64,000 nucleotides of DNA from contig JAFZOI010000013.1 in assembly GCA_017550645.1 (NCBI GenBank), forward strand, positions 147,710 to 211,709, in the 5' to 3' direction. The stretch is from Oscillospiraceae bacterium (GTDB lineage: Bacteria; Bacillota; Clostridia; Oscillospirales; Oscillospiraceae). This document shows positions 34,937 through 44,150 of this stretch, in pieces. Position 1 is the first letter of the stretch. The number at the start of each line of letters is the position of its first letter. The notes beneath the pieces are model-generated. The model was not told where the DNA came from. It was given only the letters and a program-made list of their open reading frames with translations, and searched no databases. Both the position numbers and the translations under genes were made by a program.

Positions 34937-35469
34937 TGATCGAGATAGAGCTTGATTCGACCGATCTGCGCGCGATCCTGCGCACTCTGAGGGCCGGCGA
35001 CAGAGTGAGCCTTTCGGGGCCGGTCTATACGGCGCGCGACGCGGCGCACAAGCGACTGTTTGAGTTTCTCGACGCAGGGAAAGAGCTCCCCATCCCCATT
35101 CGCGGCAAGGTCGTTTATTATGCGGGGCCGACTCCCGCGCCTCCGGGCAGGCCGATAGGCTCATGCGGGCCGACGACTTCCTCGCGCATGGACGTCTTTA
35201 CTCCGAGGCTGCTCGAGCTCGGGCTTGCCGGCATGATAGGAAAAGGCGAGCGTTCCCGCGAGGTGAACGAGGCGATAAAGCGTTTCGGCGCAGTATATTT
35301 CTGCGCGCTCGGCGGCGCCGGGGCTCTCATCTCAAGGCACGTCGTCTCCGCGCGCGAGGTCGCCTTCCCCGACCTCGGCTGCGAATCGATCAAGGAGATC
35401 ATCCTTGCCGGACTTCCCCTCACGGTCGGGACGGACAGCCTCGGCAACTCGATATTCAAGGAGAACTGA
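34936..35469 (+). CDS. Class I fumarase/tartrate dehydratase beta-type subunit
   Basis: 177 residues, matching the Fe-S hydro-lyase beta subunit: AGDRVSLSGPVYTARDAAHKR near 22-40, GPTPAPPGRPIGSCGPTTSSRMD near 64-86, and GKGE plus EVAFPDLGCESI. This domain supplies substrate-binding residues; the [4Fe-4S] cluster is carried by the alpha subunit. No alpha subunit is encoded in the window, although alpha and beta genes are normally adjacent. It is translationally coupled to the DivIVA-like gene. Fumarase, tartrate dehydratase or a related activity would fit. Confidence 0.88.
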   Translation: MIEIELDSTDLRAILRTLRAGDRVSLSGPVYTARDAAHKRLFEFLDAGKELPIPIRGKVVYYAGPTPAPPGRPIGSCGPTTSSRMDVFTPRLLELGLAGMIGKGERSREVNEAIKRFGAVYFCALGGAGALISRHVVSAREVAFPDLGCESIKEIILAGLPLTVGTDSLGNSIFKEN

Positions 35470-35471
35470 AA

Positions 35472-36233
35472 ATGGCGATCCCCGAAAGCATCATAGCGAG
35501 GAAAAGCTTTCATTCGTTCACGAATCGCGAGCCGACGCCGGAGCTGCTCGACGAGCTTACGGACTATCTTTCCGAGCTGACACCGCCGTACAGCGAGCTC
35601 GACTGGAACTTCGATACGCTCCCCCACTCCGACCTAATGCAGATTGCGACGCGGTATTTCGGGATCGAGGCGCCGACGTATCTCGTCCTGCGCTCGACGA
35701 AGAAGGCCGGATGCCTGCAGAACGTCGGCTATATTGGCGAGATGGCCGTTCTCTGGCTGACGGAGCACGGCGTCGCGACCATTTGGCAGGGCAGCGTCTC
35801 CGTCAATTATATGGACGACTTCCCCGACTGCCTGCCTTATGTCAGCTGCATCGCGCTCGGCTATTCCGACGAGCCGTTTCGCAAATCGGCCGCGGAAGCC
35901 GACCGCAAGCCGCTCAGCGCGATCGCCTTCGGGCAGACCGAGGGCTTTGAGGAATATCTTGAAGCCGCGAGGCTCGCTCCGAGCTACGGCAACCGTCAGA
36001 TGACGCGCATCGTCGGAGATAAACGCGGGAAGCTCCACTTCTTCCGCAAGAAGGCTCTGATGAACAATCCGGTCTACACCTATCAGGACTGCATCAGCAC
36101 GGGCACGGCGCTCGCTCACCTTGACCTTGCCATGAGGGCCGACGGGCTTTCCCCGCGCACGTACGTCATTGATCCCGAGCCCGTATTCCGCAATTTCATC
36201 TATCAGTTCAGCGTCGATCCCGGCAAGGCTTGA
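35472..36233 (+). CDS. Nitroreductase-family flavoprotein
   Basis: 253 residues. IPESIIARKSFHSF at the N terminus and the ALGYSDEP element in the middle fit the nitroreductase (FMN-binding) fold. A second related half begins FEEYLEAARLAPSYGNRQ, as in the putative TM-nitroreductase family. The physiological substrate is unknown. It begins two bases after the fumarase-like gene, with AAGGAG upstream, and ends the three-gene plus-strand unit. Confidence 0.78.
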   Translation: MAIPESIIARKSFHSFTNREPTPELLDELTDYLSELTPPYSELDWNFDTLPHSDLMQIATRYFGIEAPTYLVLRSTKKAGCLQNVGYIGEMAVLWLTEHGVATIWQGSVSVNYMDDFPDCLPYVSCIALGYSDEPFRKSAAEADRKPLSAIAFGQTEGFEEYLEAARLAPSYGNRQMTRIVGDKRGKLHFFRKKALMNNPVYTYQDCISTGTALAHLDLAMRADGLSPRTYVIDPEPVFRNFIYQFSVDPGKA

Positions 36234-36274
36234 TGCGCCTCTGTCGCTGTTAATTCAACAGATAGTAAAAGGAC

Positions 36275-36306
36275 AAGCCCCGCAAGGCATAAGCTTCGCG
36301 GGGCTT
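36275..36306 (+). terminator. Terminator after the nitroreductase gene
   Basis: AAGCCCCGC (36275-36283) pairs with GCGGGGCTT (36298-36306), followed by a T-run. Confidence 0.85.
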
Positions 36307-36366
36307 TTTTATGAGGAAAGGCTCGCATTCGAGCAAAAATGATTATTGCGGAAAAGAGCATAAAAA

Positions 36367-36393
36367 GAGCGCCGCGGAAGATCCGCGGCGCTC
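36367..36393. terminator. Terminator of the sugar permease operon (bidirectional form)
   Basis: A 12-bp perfect stem (36367-36378 with 36382-36393), flanked by T-runs on both strands. Confidence 0.88.
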
Positions 36394-36405
36394 GGTTTTT
36401 TTGGA

Positions 36406-37308
36406 TTAGCCCTTGATGGAGCCGATCATGACGCCCTTGACGAAGTACTTCTGAACGAAAGGATAAATGGCAAGGATGGGGAGCGTGGCATAAATGATGG
36501 TGGAGTACTGGAGAAGCTTCTTGAAGTCCTCGTTGTAGGTGTCTGCGTCGCCGCTGATGGCTATCTCCTGGTTACCGGAGCTGTCGACCAGCATCTCACG
36601 CAGGTAGCACTGCAGAGGATACAGGGCGCGGTTGTTGAGGTAGATGATAGCGGTCAGATATTCGTTCCACTTACCGACTGCGAAGAACAGCGCGATAACT
36701 GCCAGCGTCGCCTTGGAAAGCGGAAGGATTATCTTCAGCAGGACGGTCATATGACCGGCGCCGTCTAGCTGCGCGGATTCTTCCAGAGAAGCCGGCAGCT
36801 GTTGGAAGGACGTTTTTAGTATTATTACGTAGAAGACGCCGATGAGGCCCATCGCTATCATGACCCAGCGGGTGTTGACTATGCCGAGGGTCTTGTTGAC
36901 GTAGTAGGTCGGGATAAGACCGCCGTTGAAGAACATCGTTACCATGAGCAGGACGACGAGGTACTTCATGAAGAGGGTCTTTCTTCTGGACATGCAGTAC
37001 GCGGCGATGGAGACGAAGAACAGGCACAGGAGAGTACCGACGCCGACGTAGAATATCGTGTTCGCGTAGCCTCTGGCAAGACCGACGTTTCTCAGAACGA
37101 GCTGATATCCCTTGAGGGTCGCGGGATGTCCAGGGCTGGAGAGCGGCCAGAAGACGACACCCGTGTTCTGCGAAAGAACGGTCGGGTTACTGAAGGAGGC
37201 CATGAGGACGTGCCACAGAGGGAGCAGGCAGATAAATGCGAGAATCAGCATTAAGATCGTATTGATGATTCTGAAAACAATTCTCGACGGGGTTTCTTTT
37301 ATCTTCAT
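36406..37308 (-). CDS. Carbohydrate ABC transporter permease (LplC/YtcP family)
   Basis: 300 residues with about six membrane segments. The EAA loop is SLEESAQLDGAGHMTVLLKIILPLSK near 175-200, which contacts the ATPase. LplC-type permeases import oligosaccharides or glycan fragments. It pairs with the LplB-type gene 19 bases upstream. Neither a binding protein nor an ATPase gene is adjacent; a shared MsmX-like ATPase elsewhere is usual, but the missing binding protein is odd. Confidence 0.92.
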   Translation of the reverse strand: MKIKETPSRIVFRIINTILMLILAFICLLPLWHVLMASFSNPTVLSQNTGVVFWPLSSPGHPATLKGYQLVLRNVGLARGYANTIFYVGVGTLLCLFFVSIAAYCMSRRKTLFMKYLVVLLMVTMFFNGGLIPTYYVNKTLGIVNTRWVMIAMGLIGVFYVIILKTSFQQLPASLEESAQLDGAGHMTVLLKIILPLSKATLAVIALFFAVGKWNEYLTAIIYLNNRALYPLQCYLREMLVDSSGNQEIAISGDADTYNEDFKKLLQYSTIIYATLPILAIYPFVQKYFVKGVMIGSIKG

Positions 37309-37327
37309 TTAACTCACTCCTTCCTGA

Positions 37328-38242
37328 TCAGAACAGGCTGGTCTCGGAATACTTCGCGCTTATAGCGTTCGTCGTAAACATTAGAGCCATGTTAACGATC
37401 GAGTTGAAGATACCGACTGCAGTCGAATAGCCGTATGCGCCTTCCTGGAGGCCGCGTCTGTAAACGAAGGAGGAGATAACGTCCGCAACGTCATATGTAA
37501 CAGGACGATAGAGGAGGATGATCTTTTCCATCGAGACGTTCAGCAGGTTGCCCATGGTGAGGATGAACATGATGATGATGGTCGGAAGGATGCTGGGCAG
37601 CGTGATGTGAAGCGTCTGCCTCCAGCGCCCGGCGCCGTCGATCTTCGCAGCCTCGTAGAGCTCCTGGTCAACACTGGACAGCGCGGCAAGATAGATTATC
37701 GAGCCATAGCCTATGCCCTGCCAGGTGCCCGACAGAACGAAGATCGGTCGGAATGCCGATTTCAAGGCCAGCAGGTCCTGCCTCTCCTTGATCAGACCCA
37801 TGTTGAGGAGGATGCTGGTGAAAGCGCCGTCATATCCGAGGAAGTCGATAACTATACCGCAGATAACGACCGTGGAGATGAAGTGCGGGATATAGCTGAT
37901 GGTCTGAATGACTTTCTTGAATATCTTGTTTTCAAGCTCATTGAGCAGGAGAGCAAGAATGATGGGGGCGGGGAAGTTGATCACTATGGAGAAGATGCTC
38001 AGGATGAGCGTATTCTTTATCAGTCTTCCGAAGTAGTAGCTCTTGAAGAAGTCGATAAAGTTCTTGACGCCTATCCATTCACTTCCCGTGATACCGCCTC
38101 TGGGGGAATACTCCTCAAAGCCGAGGAGAAGTCCGACGATAGGGGCGTAGTGCCAAATCAGGAAGTAGATGACGATCGGAATGGCCAGAAAATAGACTGA
38201 TTTGTTCTTTTTCCAGTCTTTTTTGATGTCAACTAGTCGCAT
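37328..38242 (-). CDS. Sugar ABC transporter permease (LplB/YteP family)
   Basis: 304 residues with six membrane segments. The N terminus has KNKSVYFLAIPIVIYFLIWHYAPI, and the EAA loop has DQELYEAAKIDGAGRWRQTLHITLP near 195-220. The C terminus IVNMALMFTTNAISAKYSETSLF is typical of LplB. It forms the transmembrane pore with the LplC-type protein. Start preceded by AAAGGAG. The leader is AT-rich with an operator-like inverted repeat. Confidence 0.92.
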   Translation of the reverse strand: MRLVDIKKDWKKNKSVYFLAIPIVIYFLIWHYAPIVGLLLGFEEYSPRGGITGSEWIGVKNFIDFFKSYYFGRLIKNTLILSIFSIVINFPAPIILALLLNELENKIFKKVIQTISYIPHFISTVVICGIVIDFLGYDGAFTSILLNMGLIKERQDLLALKSAFRPIFVLSGTWQGIGYGSIIYLAALSSVDQELYEAAKIDGAGRWRQTLHITLPSILPTIIIMFILTMGNLLNVSMEKIILLYRPVTYDVADVISSFVYRRGLQEGAYGYSTAVGIFNSIVNMALMFTTNAISAKYSETSLF

Positions 38243-38298
38243 AAAAGCCGTCTCCTTTACCTGCCAGAATTCGAGGGATCGATTTGGTTCTTGTTGGT

Positions 38299-38321
38299 AT
38301 TTATGCTAAAACAACATAAAT
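38299..38321. promoter_or_regulatory. Operator-like inverted repeat upstream of the sugar permeases
   Basis: ATTTATG and CATAAAT arms separated by nine bases, downstream of the promoter -10. The position suits a repressor or a transcription roadblock. The regulator is not identifiable in the window. Confidence 0.4.
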
Positions 38322-38339
38322 CCCGTTAACTTATTGTTA

Positions 38340-38367
38340 ATTATAACACATGTTTACGAAAATACAA
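38340..38367 (-). promoter_or_regulatory. Promoter of the sugar permease operon
   Basis: Minus strand: TTGTAT (38367-38362), a 16-base spacer and TATAAT (38345-38340) in a distinctly AT-rich stretch. Confidence 0.6.
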
Positions 38368-38494
38368 GCAAAAAATACGATTCTTGTTAATATTTTTTGA
38401 GCATTTTGACAAGTGATCGGCATACTGTCATACCCGCTCCCCCGTCTTCCATAGATATTAAAGAAACAAATCCCCCTTTTCGGAGGCGCAGTCT

Positions 38495-39994
38495 ATGTTC
38501 GGAGGCAAAAAGCTCTGGCGGGACGCGGCCGTGCTGACGCTCGGATCGCTCCTTCTCAGATGTGCGGGGCTCGTTTTTCAGGTCATTCTGGCGGGCAGGC
38601 TCGAGGCGGAGGGAGTCGGGCTTTTTCAGCTCGTTTTGTCCGTCTACGGTCTCGCCGTCTCGCTCGCCGCGGCAGGGATAAGATACGTCGCGACGAGGCT
38701 CGTCAGCGAGGAGCTCGGGCTCGGCAGGACGGATCGCGCCGTTTCCGTCCTGCGGCGGTGCTTTATAGCCGCGCTGACGCTCTCCGTTATTTCCGGCTGC
38801 CTGCTGACGCTGCTGTCGGATACGGCGGCGGACCGCCTCATTTGCGACGCGCGGGCCGGAAACTGTCTGCGGATACTCGCCATGTCTCTCCCCTTCTGCT
38901 CCATGACGGCGGTCATGGGCGGCTGGTTCACGGCGGTAGGCAAGGCCTCGAGGTCGGCGGCGGTACAGCTCTTCGAGCAGGCCGTCATGATGCTGCTGAC
39001 GCTCGTTTTGGTACCCGAAGCGGGAATGATACAGGATACGGCCAAGGCCTGCGAGCTGATTTGCACGGCGTCCGTCGCTGCGGACGCGGCGGCGTTTCTC
39101 TTTTCCTCGGCGCTTTATCTTCACAGCAGGCGCGGCTTTGGCTTTCACGGCGGAGGTTACCCCGCCAAGCGCATACTCGCGCTCGGCGCGCCAATCGCGG
39201 TCACGGCCTGGGCCCGCTCCGCTCTCTCGACCTTGAAGCATTCGCTCATACCCGCCGCGCTCCGTCTTTCGGGAGCCGCTCCCGCAAGGGCGCTCGCGGC
39301 CTACGGCGTCGTGCAGGGCATGGCCTTCCCTGCGCTCGCTTTTCCCTCGGCTTTTTTCTACTCGCTCGCGGAGGTGCTCGTCCCGGAGCTGACGAGAGCG
39401 CAGGTCGGCGGCGACGCAAAGCGCGTCCGCGAGACGGTCGCCCGCTCGCTGCGCATCTGCTTCGGCATTGCATCCGGTATCTCGGCGCTGTTCCTTGCGT
39501 ACGGAAAGCAACTCGGGACGCTCCTCTACGGCAACGCTGAGGCGGGGGCTTTTATGACCGCTCTCTCCCCTTTCGTCCTCGTCATGTATATGGACGCCGT
39601 TACGGACGGGATGCTGAGAGGGCTCGGAGAACAGTTTTACTCCATGTGCGTTAATCTCGCGGACGCCGTGCTGAGCCTCGCCGCCGTGAGATTTATCGTG
39701 CCGATATTCGCCGTACGCGGCTATCTCGCGCTGATATTCTTCTCGGAGCTATTCAATTTTCTGCTCTCTTTCGGCCGCCTCGTAAAAAAGACGGGCCTGA
39801 CCTTTTCTCCCGGAGGGTTGCTTTTCCCTCCGCTCTGCGCGGCGGGATCCGTAGGCTCCGTTTCCTTCCTGCTGCGGCTTATCGGGCTCTCCCCCGCCGG
39901 AGCCCTAGGGCTCGCGGCGCATATACTCCTTACGGGAGCGGCTTACGCCGGCCTCATGCTCGCGAAGCGGCGGGCGGAGCGCGCCGCGGCGTGA
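38495..39994 (+). CDS. SpoVB-like polysaccharide flippase (MOP/MATE superfamily)
   Basis: 499 residues with about 12-14 membrane segments. The N terminus resembles SpoVB/Wzx: LTLGSLLLRCAGLVFQVILAGRLEAEGVGLFQLV. SpoVB-family proteins flip lipid-linked precursors, in sporulation for the spore cortex. The sporulation genes 1.5 kb away make that role plausible, but paralogues act on other polymers. GGAGG precedes the ATG. A TTGACA at 38407-38412 could be a -35, but no convincing -10 follows. Confidence 0.8.
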   Translation: MFGGKKLWRDAAVLTLGSLLLRCAGLVFQVILAGRLEAEGVGLFQLVLSVYGLAVSLAAAGIRYVATRLVSEELGLGRTDRAVSVLRRCFIAALTLSVISGCLLTLLSDTAADRLICDARAGNCLRILAMSLPFCSMTAVMGGWFTAVGKASRSAAVQLFEQAVMMLLTLVLVPEAGMIQDTAKACELICTASVAADAAAFLFSSALYLHSRRGFGFHGGGYPAKRILALGAPIAVTAWARSALSTLKHSLIPAALRLSGAAPARALAAYGVVQGMAFPALAFPSAFFYSLAEVLVPELTRAQVGGDAKRVRETVARSLRICFGIASGISALFLAYGKQLGTLLYGNAEAGAFMTALSPFVLVMYMDAVTDGMLRGLGEQFYSMCVNLADAVLSLAAVRFIVPIFAVRGYLALIFFSELFNFLLSFGRLVKKTGLTFSPGGLLFPPLCAAGSVGSVSFLLRLIGLSPAGALGLAAHILLTGAAYAGLMLAKRRAERAAA

Positions 39995-39999
39995 AAAAG

Positions 40000-40025
40000 C
40001 CCCCGCGCCGAGGATGGCGCGGGGG
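40000..40025 (-). terminator. Terminator of pncB
   Basis: CCCCCGCGCC (40000-40009) pairs with GGCGCGGGGG (40016-40025); on the minus strand it is followed by CTTTTT. It may also end the convergent flippase transcript. Confidence 0.85.
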
Positions 40026-40041
40026 TGGCTTGCATTAAAGC

Positions 40042-41481
40042 TTACTTCTGATTTCTCAGCATGTCGTTCTTAAGATCCCAAAGCTTCTGGGAAAGATCGA
40101 CGTAATACTCGTGCGGATAATCGAAGCGCTTGACCGTATCCCAGAGCAGGTCGATCTGCTCGGCGCAGTATTTGCGTATCTCCTCGAGGGAGGGCAGATC
40201 ATAGACTCTCTTGCCGTTTTTGAATATCGGGCGAAGGAGCTCGACCGCCTTGTAGTCCTCCTGAACGCTGCGCTTCCACGGGGCCTTCGGGTCGAAAAGC
40301 TCGAGAGGCTTGGTAAAATCGGGCTTTTCGTCGTGCATGGTGATGTAGTCGGCATAGGCCTGCCCCGATTCTTTTTCAAAGATGCGGTATATCTTTTTGA
40401 AAGACGGAGTCGTGATCTTCTCGGGATTCTCGCTGATCTTGATCTTCGGGATGACGTTGCCCTTTTCGTCCTCGATGGCGGTGAGCTTGTACACGCCGCC
40501 GAAGACGGGGTCGCTCTTGGCCGTGATGAGGCGCTCGCCGACGCCGAAGGAATCGATCTTCGCGCCCTGGAAGATGATGTCGCGTATCAGCTCCTCGTCG
40601 AGGGAGTTGGAGACGACTATCTTCGCGAAGTCCATCCCCTCCTCGTCGAACCTCTCCCTGATCTTCTTGGTCAGGTAGGCGATGTCGCCGCTGTCTATCC
40701 TGACGCCGAATTTCTTTATCCCGCGCGGAGCAAGTATCTCCTTATAGGCCTTTATCGCGTTGGGAAGACCGGACTTGAGCACGTTGTAGGTGTCGATGAG
40801 CAGCGTCGCGTTGTCGGGATAGACCTCGCAGTAGGCCTTGAAGGCCTCATATTCGGTCGGGAACATCTGGACCCACGAATGGGCCATCGTCCCCGTCGCG
40901 GGGACGCCGTAATCGCGGTCGGTCTGGGTGCAGGCCGTCGCGGCGCAGCCGGCTATATACGCCGCGCGAGCTCCGAGGATGGCGGCGTCGGCTCCCTGAG
41001 CGCGTCTTGACCCGAATTCGGCGACGGCGCGGCCCTGCGCGGCGCGGACTATCCTGTTGGCCTTCGTCGCGATAAGGGTCTGGTGGTTTATCGTCAGCAG
41101 AAGGAACGTCTCGAGAAACTGCGCCTGAGGGGCGGGAGCGCGGACGATGACGACCGGCTCGCCCGGAAATATCGGCGTGCCCTCGGGAACGGACCAGACG
41201 TCTCCGGTAAACTTGAAGTCCTTCAGGTATTCGAGGAACTTCTCGCTGAATATCTTTTTCGAGCGCAGGAAACGGATGTCCTTGTCGGTGAATTTGAGGT
41301 TTTCTATGTATTCGCAGAGCTGCTCGAGCCCGGCGGCAATGGCGAAGCCGCCTCCGTCGGGTATATTTCTGAAGAACATGTCGAAATAGGATATCTTGTC
41401 GCTCATCCCGTTTTCGAAATAGCCGTTGGCCATCGTCAATTCGTAGTAATCGCAGAGCATGGTATAGTTGGGTCTTTTCAT
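40042..41481 (-). CDS. pncB: Nicotinate phosphoribosyltransferase
   Basis: 479 residues. Converts nicotinate and PRPP to nicotinate mononucleotide for NAD salvage. N-terminal LCDYYELTMANGYFENG, central GTMAHSWVQMF with the catalytic-site His, and FGVRIDSGDIAYL are family motifs. The length fits the Gram-positive longer form. Monocistronic, with its own promoter and terminator. Confidence 0.95.
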   Translation of the reverse strand: MKRPNYTMLCDYYELTMANGYFENGMSDKISYFDMFFRNIPDGGGFAIAAGLEQLCEYIENLKFTDKDIRFLRSKKIFSEKFLEYLKDFKFTGDVWSVPEGTPIFPGEPVVIVRAPAPQAQFLETFLLLTINHQTLIATKANRIVRAAQGRAVAEFGSRRAQGADAAILGARAAYIAGCAATACTQTDRDYGVPATGTMAHSWVQMFPTEYEAFKAYCEVYPDNATLLIDTYNVLKSGLPNAIKAYKEILAPRGIKKFGVRIDSGDIAYLTKKIRERFDEEGMDFAKIVVSNSLDEELIRDIIFQGAKIDSFGVGERLITAKSDPVFGGVYKLTAIEDEKGNVIPKIKISENPEKITTPSFKKIYRIFEKESGQAYADYITMHDEKPDFTKPLELFDPKAPWKRSVQEDYKAVELLRPIFKNGKRVYDLPSLEEIRKYCAEQIDLLWDTVKRFDYPHEYYVDLSQKLWDLKNDMLRNQK

Positions 41482-41511
41482 AAGCTCATTCCTTTCTCGG
41501 ATGGTATGCTA

Positions 41512-41540
41512 ATAATATAATCCGTTTCCGGATTTGTAAA
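41512..41540 (-). promoter_or_regulatory. pncB promoter
   Basis: Minus strand: TTTACA (41540-41535), a 17-base spacer and TATTAT (41517-41512). Confidence 0.6.
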
Positions 41541-41544
41541 GACG

Positions 41545-42315
41545 TCAGAGGCATTTTCTGATCCTTTCGATGGCGGATTTCTCCAGCCGCGAGACCTGAG
41601 CCTGACTTATCCCTATCTCGGAGGAGACTTCCATCTGCGTTTTGCCCTCATAGAATCTGAGCGCGATGATGCGCTTTTCGCGCTCGCCGAGCCTGTCCAC
41701 CGCCTCGCCGAGAGCAAGGCGCTCGAGCCAGCGTTCGTCGCAATTGCGGCTATCCCCTATCTGATCCATGACGCAGACGGAGTCGCCGCCCTCGGAATAG
41801 ACGGGCTCGAAAAGGCTGATGGGCTCGGCCACGGAATCCATGGCGAAGACTATCTCCTCGCGCTTTACTCCGAGCATGGCCGAGAGCTCTTCCGCGGTCG
41901 GCTCGCGCTGATTATCCGCAAGGAAGCGCTCCTTCGCCTGCAGGATGCGGTAGGCCGTGTCGCGCATGCTGCGGGATACGCGCAGGGCGCTGTTATCGCG
42001 CATATAGCGGCGTATCTCCCCTATTATCATCGGAACGCCGTAGGTCGAAAAGCGAACGTTCTGCGTCAGGTCGAAGTTATCTATGGCCTTTATAAGGCCA
42101 ATGCAACCCACCTGAAACAGATCGTCCGCGTTCTCGCCGCGCCCGATGAACTTCTGTATCACCGAGAGCACGAGGCGCAGATTTCCGGATATGAGCTTTT
42201 CACGCGCTTCCTCGTCGCCTTCCTTCGCTTTTTTCAGCAGGGCGTTCGTCTCCTCGTTTTTAAGCACCGGCAGGCGCGACGTATTGACGCCAGACAGCTC
42301 CACTTTGCCCTGCAT
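41545..42315 (-). CDS. sigG: Sporulation sigma factor SigG
   Basis: 256 residues. The late forespore sigma factor. Its N terminus (GKVELSGVNTSRLPVLKNEE) is the SigG signature, followed by region 2 (DDLFQVGCIGLIKAIDNFD, FSTYGVPMIIGEIRRYMRD), region 3 and the region 4 helix-turn-helix (TQMEVSSEIGISQAQVSRLEKSA). The ATG at 42315 is chosen because GGAGG lies seven bases upstream. It sits downstream of sigE, as in Bacillus and Clostridium. Confidence 0.96.
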   Translation of the reverse strand: MQGKVELSGVNTSRLPVLKNEETNALLKKAKEGDEEAREKLISGNLRLVLSVIQKFIGRGENADDLFQVGCIGLIKAIDNFDLTQNVRFSTYGVPMIIGEIRRYMRDNSALRVSRSMRDTAYRILQAKERFLADNQREPTAEELSAMLGVKREEIVFAMDSVAEPISLFEPVYSEGGDSVCVMDQIGDSRNCDERWLERLALGEAVDRLGEREKRIIALRFYEGKTQMEVSSEIGISQAQVSRLEKSAIERIRKCL

Positions 42316-42392
42316 AAGCAATCCTCCGCAGCGACGATATCGCTACAGTCAGTATTGCCTGCCCCGGTTTTTTTGATACAAGGAAAGATTTA

Positions 42393-42415
42393 GCGCCGGA
42401 CCTGAAGTCCGGCGC
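42393..42415 (-). terminator. Weak terminator or hairpin between sigE and sigG
   Basis: GCGCCGGAC (42393-42401) pairs with GTCCGGCGC (42407-42415). On the minus strand it is followed by TAAATCTTTCC, a poor U-tract, so read-through into sigG is likely. Confidence 0.5.
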
Positions 42416-42421
42416 CGGATG

Positions 42422-43147
42422 TCAAACGTTGCGCGCCATCTCCCGCCGCAGGCGGAGGATTATGCGCTTTTCAAGGCGCGATATATATGACTGTGAGATG
42501 CCCATGCTGTCGGCGACCTCTTTCTGCGTCCGCTCGCGTCCTCCGCCTATGCCGAAGCGCATCCGGATTATCCGGCGCTCCCGCTCGCTCAGGCAGCCCA
42601 TCGCGTCCCGCAGGACGCATTTTTCCGCATCCTCCTCCAGCGGCCGCATGATGAGGTCCGGGTCCGTGCCGAGTATCTCGGAAAGCAGGAGCTCGTTGCC
42701 GTCCCAGTCGGTGTTGAGCGGCTCGTCGAGGCTCACTTCGAGCCTTCTGCCGGAGGTCTTGCGAAGATACATGAGTATCTCGTTTTCTATGCAGCGCGAG
42801 GCGTAGGTCGCGAGCTTTATCTTCTTTTCCGGGTCGAACGTGTTGATGGCCTTGATGAGGCCTATCGTACCTATCGAGATGAGGTCCTCGATGCTGACGC
42901 CCGTGTTTTCAAATCTGCGCGCTATATAGACGACGAGGCGCAGATTTCGCTCGATGAGCGTGCTTCGCGCCATCTCGTCCCCGTGCGAGAGGGCGGCGAG
43001 CATCTCGCCCTCCTCCGGCTTGGAGAGCGGCGGCGGGAGCGTGTCGCTGCCGCCTATATACATGACGGGCGCTCTGCGCGGGCAGAACGCCCTGCGCAGC
43101 CACTGCGCGAACGCTCCGAAAACTCTTTTGAAAAACCGTCTCAGCAT
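42422..43147 (-). CDS. sigE: Sporulation sigma factor SigE (pro-sigma-E)
   Basis: 241 residues. Early mother-cell sigma factor, made as a membrane-associated precursor. The basic, amphipathic pro-sequence ([18 protein letters not shown]) is followed by [13 protein letters not shown], the conserved region at the processing site. Region 2 ([19 protein letters not shown]) and region 4 ([22 protein letters not shown]) are intact. The ATG at 43147 follows AAAGGAGG; an upstream ATG at 43168 would leave that site inside the gene. It lies 13 bases after spoIIGA, its processing protease. Confidence 0.96.
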   Translation of the reverse strand: MLRRFFKRVFGAFAQWLRRAFCPRRAPVMYIGGSDTLPPPLSKPEEGEMLAALSHGDEMARSTLIERNLRLVVYIARRFENTGVSIEDLISIGTIGLIKAINTFDPEKKIKLATYASRCIENEILMYLRKTSGRRLEVSLDEPLNTDWDGNELLLSEILGTDPDLIMRPLEEDAEKCVLRDAMGCLSERERRIIRMRFGIGGGRERTQKEVADSMGISQSYISRLEKRIILRLRREMARNV

Positions 43148-43160
43148 TTTCGTTCCTCCT

Positions 43161-43985
43161 TTAATCATTTCCTCCGACGAGGGCGCTGTACTCCCCCGTC
43201 TCCGAAAGGCGCGTCGGCGAGAGCGCGACCCAGCCGCCGCGCCGCCGCTTTCCGTCTATCTTCACTTCATCCAGCCTTACCGCGAGCAGAAGCCCGCTTT
43301 CCACGCCCACGGCGCTGTACGGCACGAGCCGGCATCTGAGCTCCGGCGCGGCGGCGTAAAGACGCTGCATGCATTCCGCGGCGCTTTTGCCCGCGCTCAG
43401 CGCGGCCGAGGCGGACGGCGGGAACAGATCGGCGACCTTTTCCGTTTCGACTACGGGGATCGTCTCGCCGCTGAGCGGGTCGCGCAGGGCGTTGCCCGTA
43501 TCGGCGAGCGCGGCGAGCTCCGCCGTTTTGCCGAGGCAGGTCAGCTCAAGCCGCTTTCTGCCTCCCGCCCGCGAGGCGGAAATGCGAAAGGCCGCCGCGA
43601 AGCCCGCGAGGGTCAGCGCCTCCGTCACGGCGAGAGCTCGGACGGAGAGCCTCCCGCTCTCGCCGAGCGCGGCCGAGACACCGAGCGCCGCTCCCGCCAT
43701 GGAGGCGGCGACGGCGAAGAACACCGCCGTCACGCGGAAAAGCCGCGTCTCTTTCCCGTAGACCGCAAGCGCCATGAGACAGCCGACCGCGAGCTTGACG
43801 GGAAGCGACGCGGCCGCGCCGCCGTATAACGCGGCCGCGCAGGAATAGAGCGCGCCTAGCAAGGTCCCGACGGCGAGCCGCGCGGGACGGAGCTTTGCCC
43901 TGCAGAGCTTTCCCGCGCCGGTAAGCGCGGTCAGGTCCGCGACGGCGTTTATAAGGAACACCTCGTCAAGCCACACCTCGCGCAT
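43161..43985 (-). CDS. spoIIGA: Sigma-E processing peptidase SpoIIGA
   Basis: 274 residues. Five or so N-terminal membrane segments (1-135) precede a cytoplasmic aspartic-protease-like domain with the catalytic motif ADTGN (Asp162) followed by [14 protein letters not shown]. It cleaves the pro-sequence of SigE at the septum. The start has GGGGGTACGAAAG upstream. Overall identity to Bacillus SpoIIGA is low to the eye, but topology, motif and the adjacent sigE make the call firm. Confidence 0.93.
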   Translation of the reverse strand: MREVWLDEVFLINAVADLTALTGAGKLCRAKLRPARLAVGTLLGALYSCAAALYGGAAASLPVKLAVGCLMALAVYGKETRLFRVTAVFFAVAASMAGAALGVSAALGESGRLSVRALAVTEALTLAGFAAAFRISASRAGGRKRLELTCLGKTAELAALADTGNALRDPLSGETIPVVETEKVADLFPPSASAALSAGKSAAECMQRLYAAAPELRCRLVPYSAVGVESGLLLAVRLDEVKIDGKRRRGGWVALSPTRLSETGEYSALVGGND

Positions 43986-44110
43986 CTTTCGTACCCCCGC
44001 CCGTCTCGTCTATACCGTGATTATATTCGCGCGAGGCCGTGGAATATGTCGCGCCGGGCAAAGGTCTGTCCGCGGTTTTCGCCCTCCGGCGCTCAAAAGC
44101 GCAAAAAAAG

Positions 44111-44133
44111 CGGCCCGGGACTTGCCCGGGCCG
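44111..44133 (-). terminator. Terminator of the amino-acid ABC operon
   Basis: CGGCCCGGG (44111-44119) pairs with CCCGGGCCG (44125-44133); on the minus strand a run of seven T follows. Confidence 0.88.
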
Positions 44134-44150
44134 AACGCATTTGAACGATA

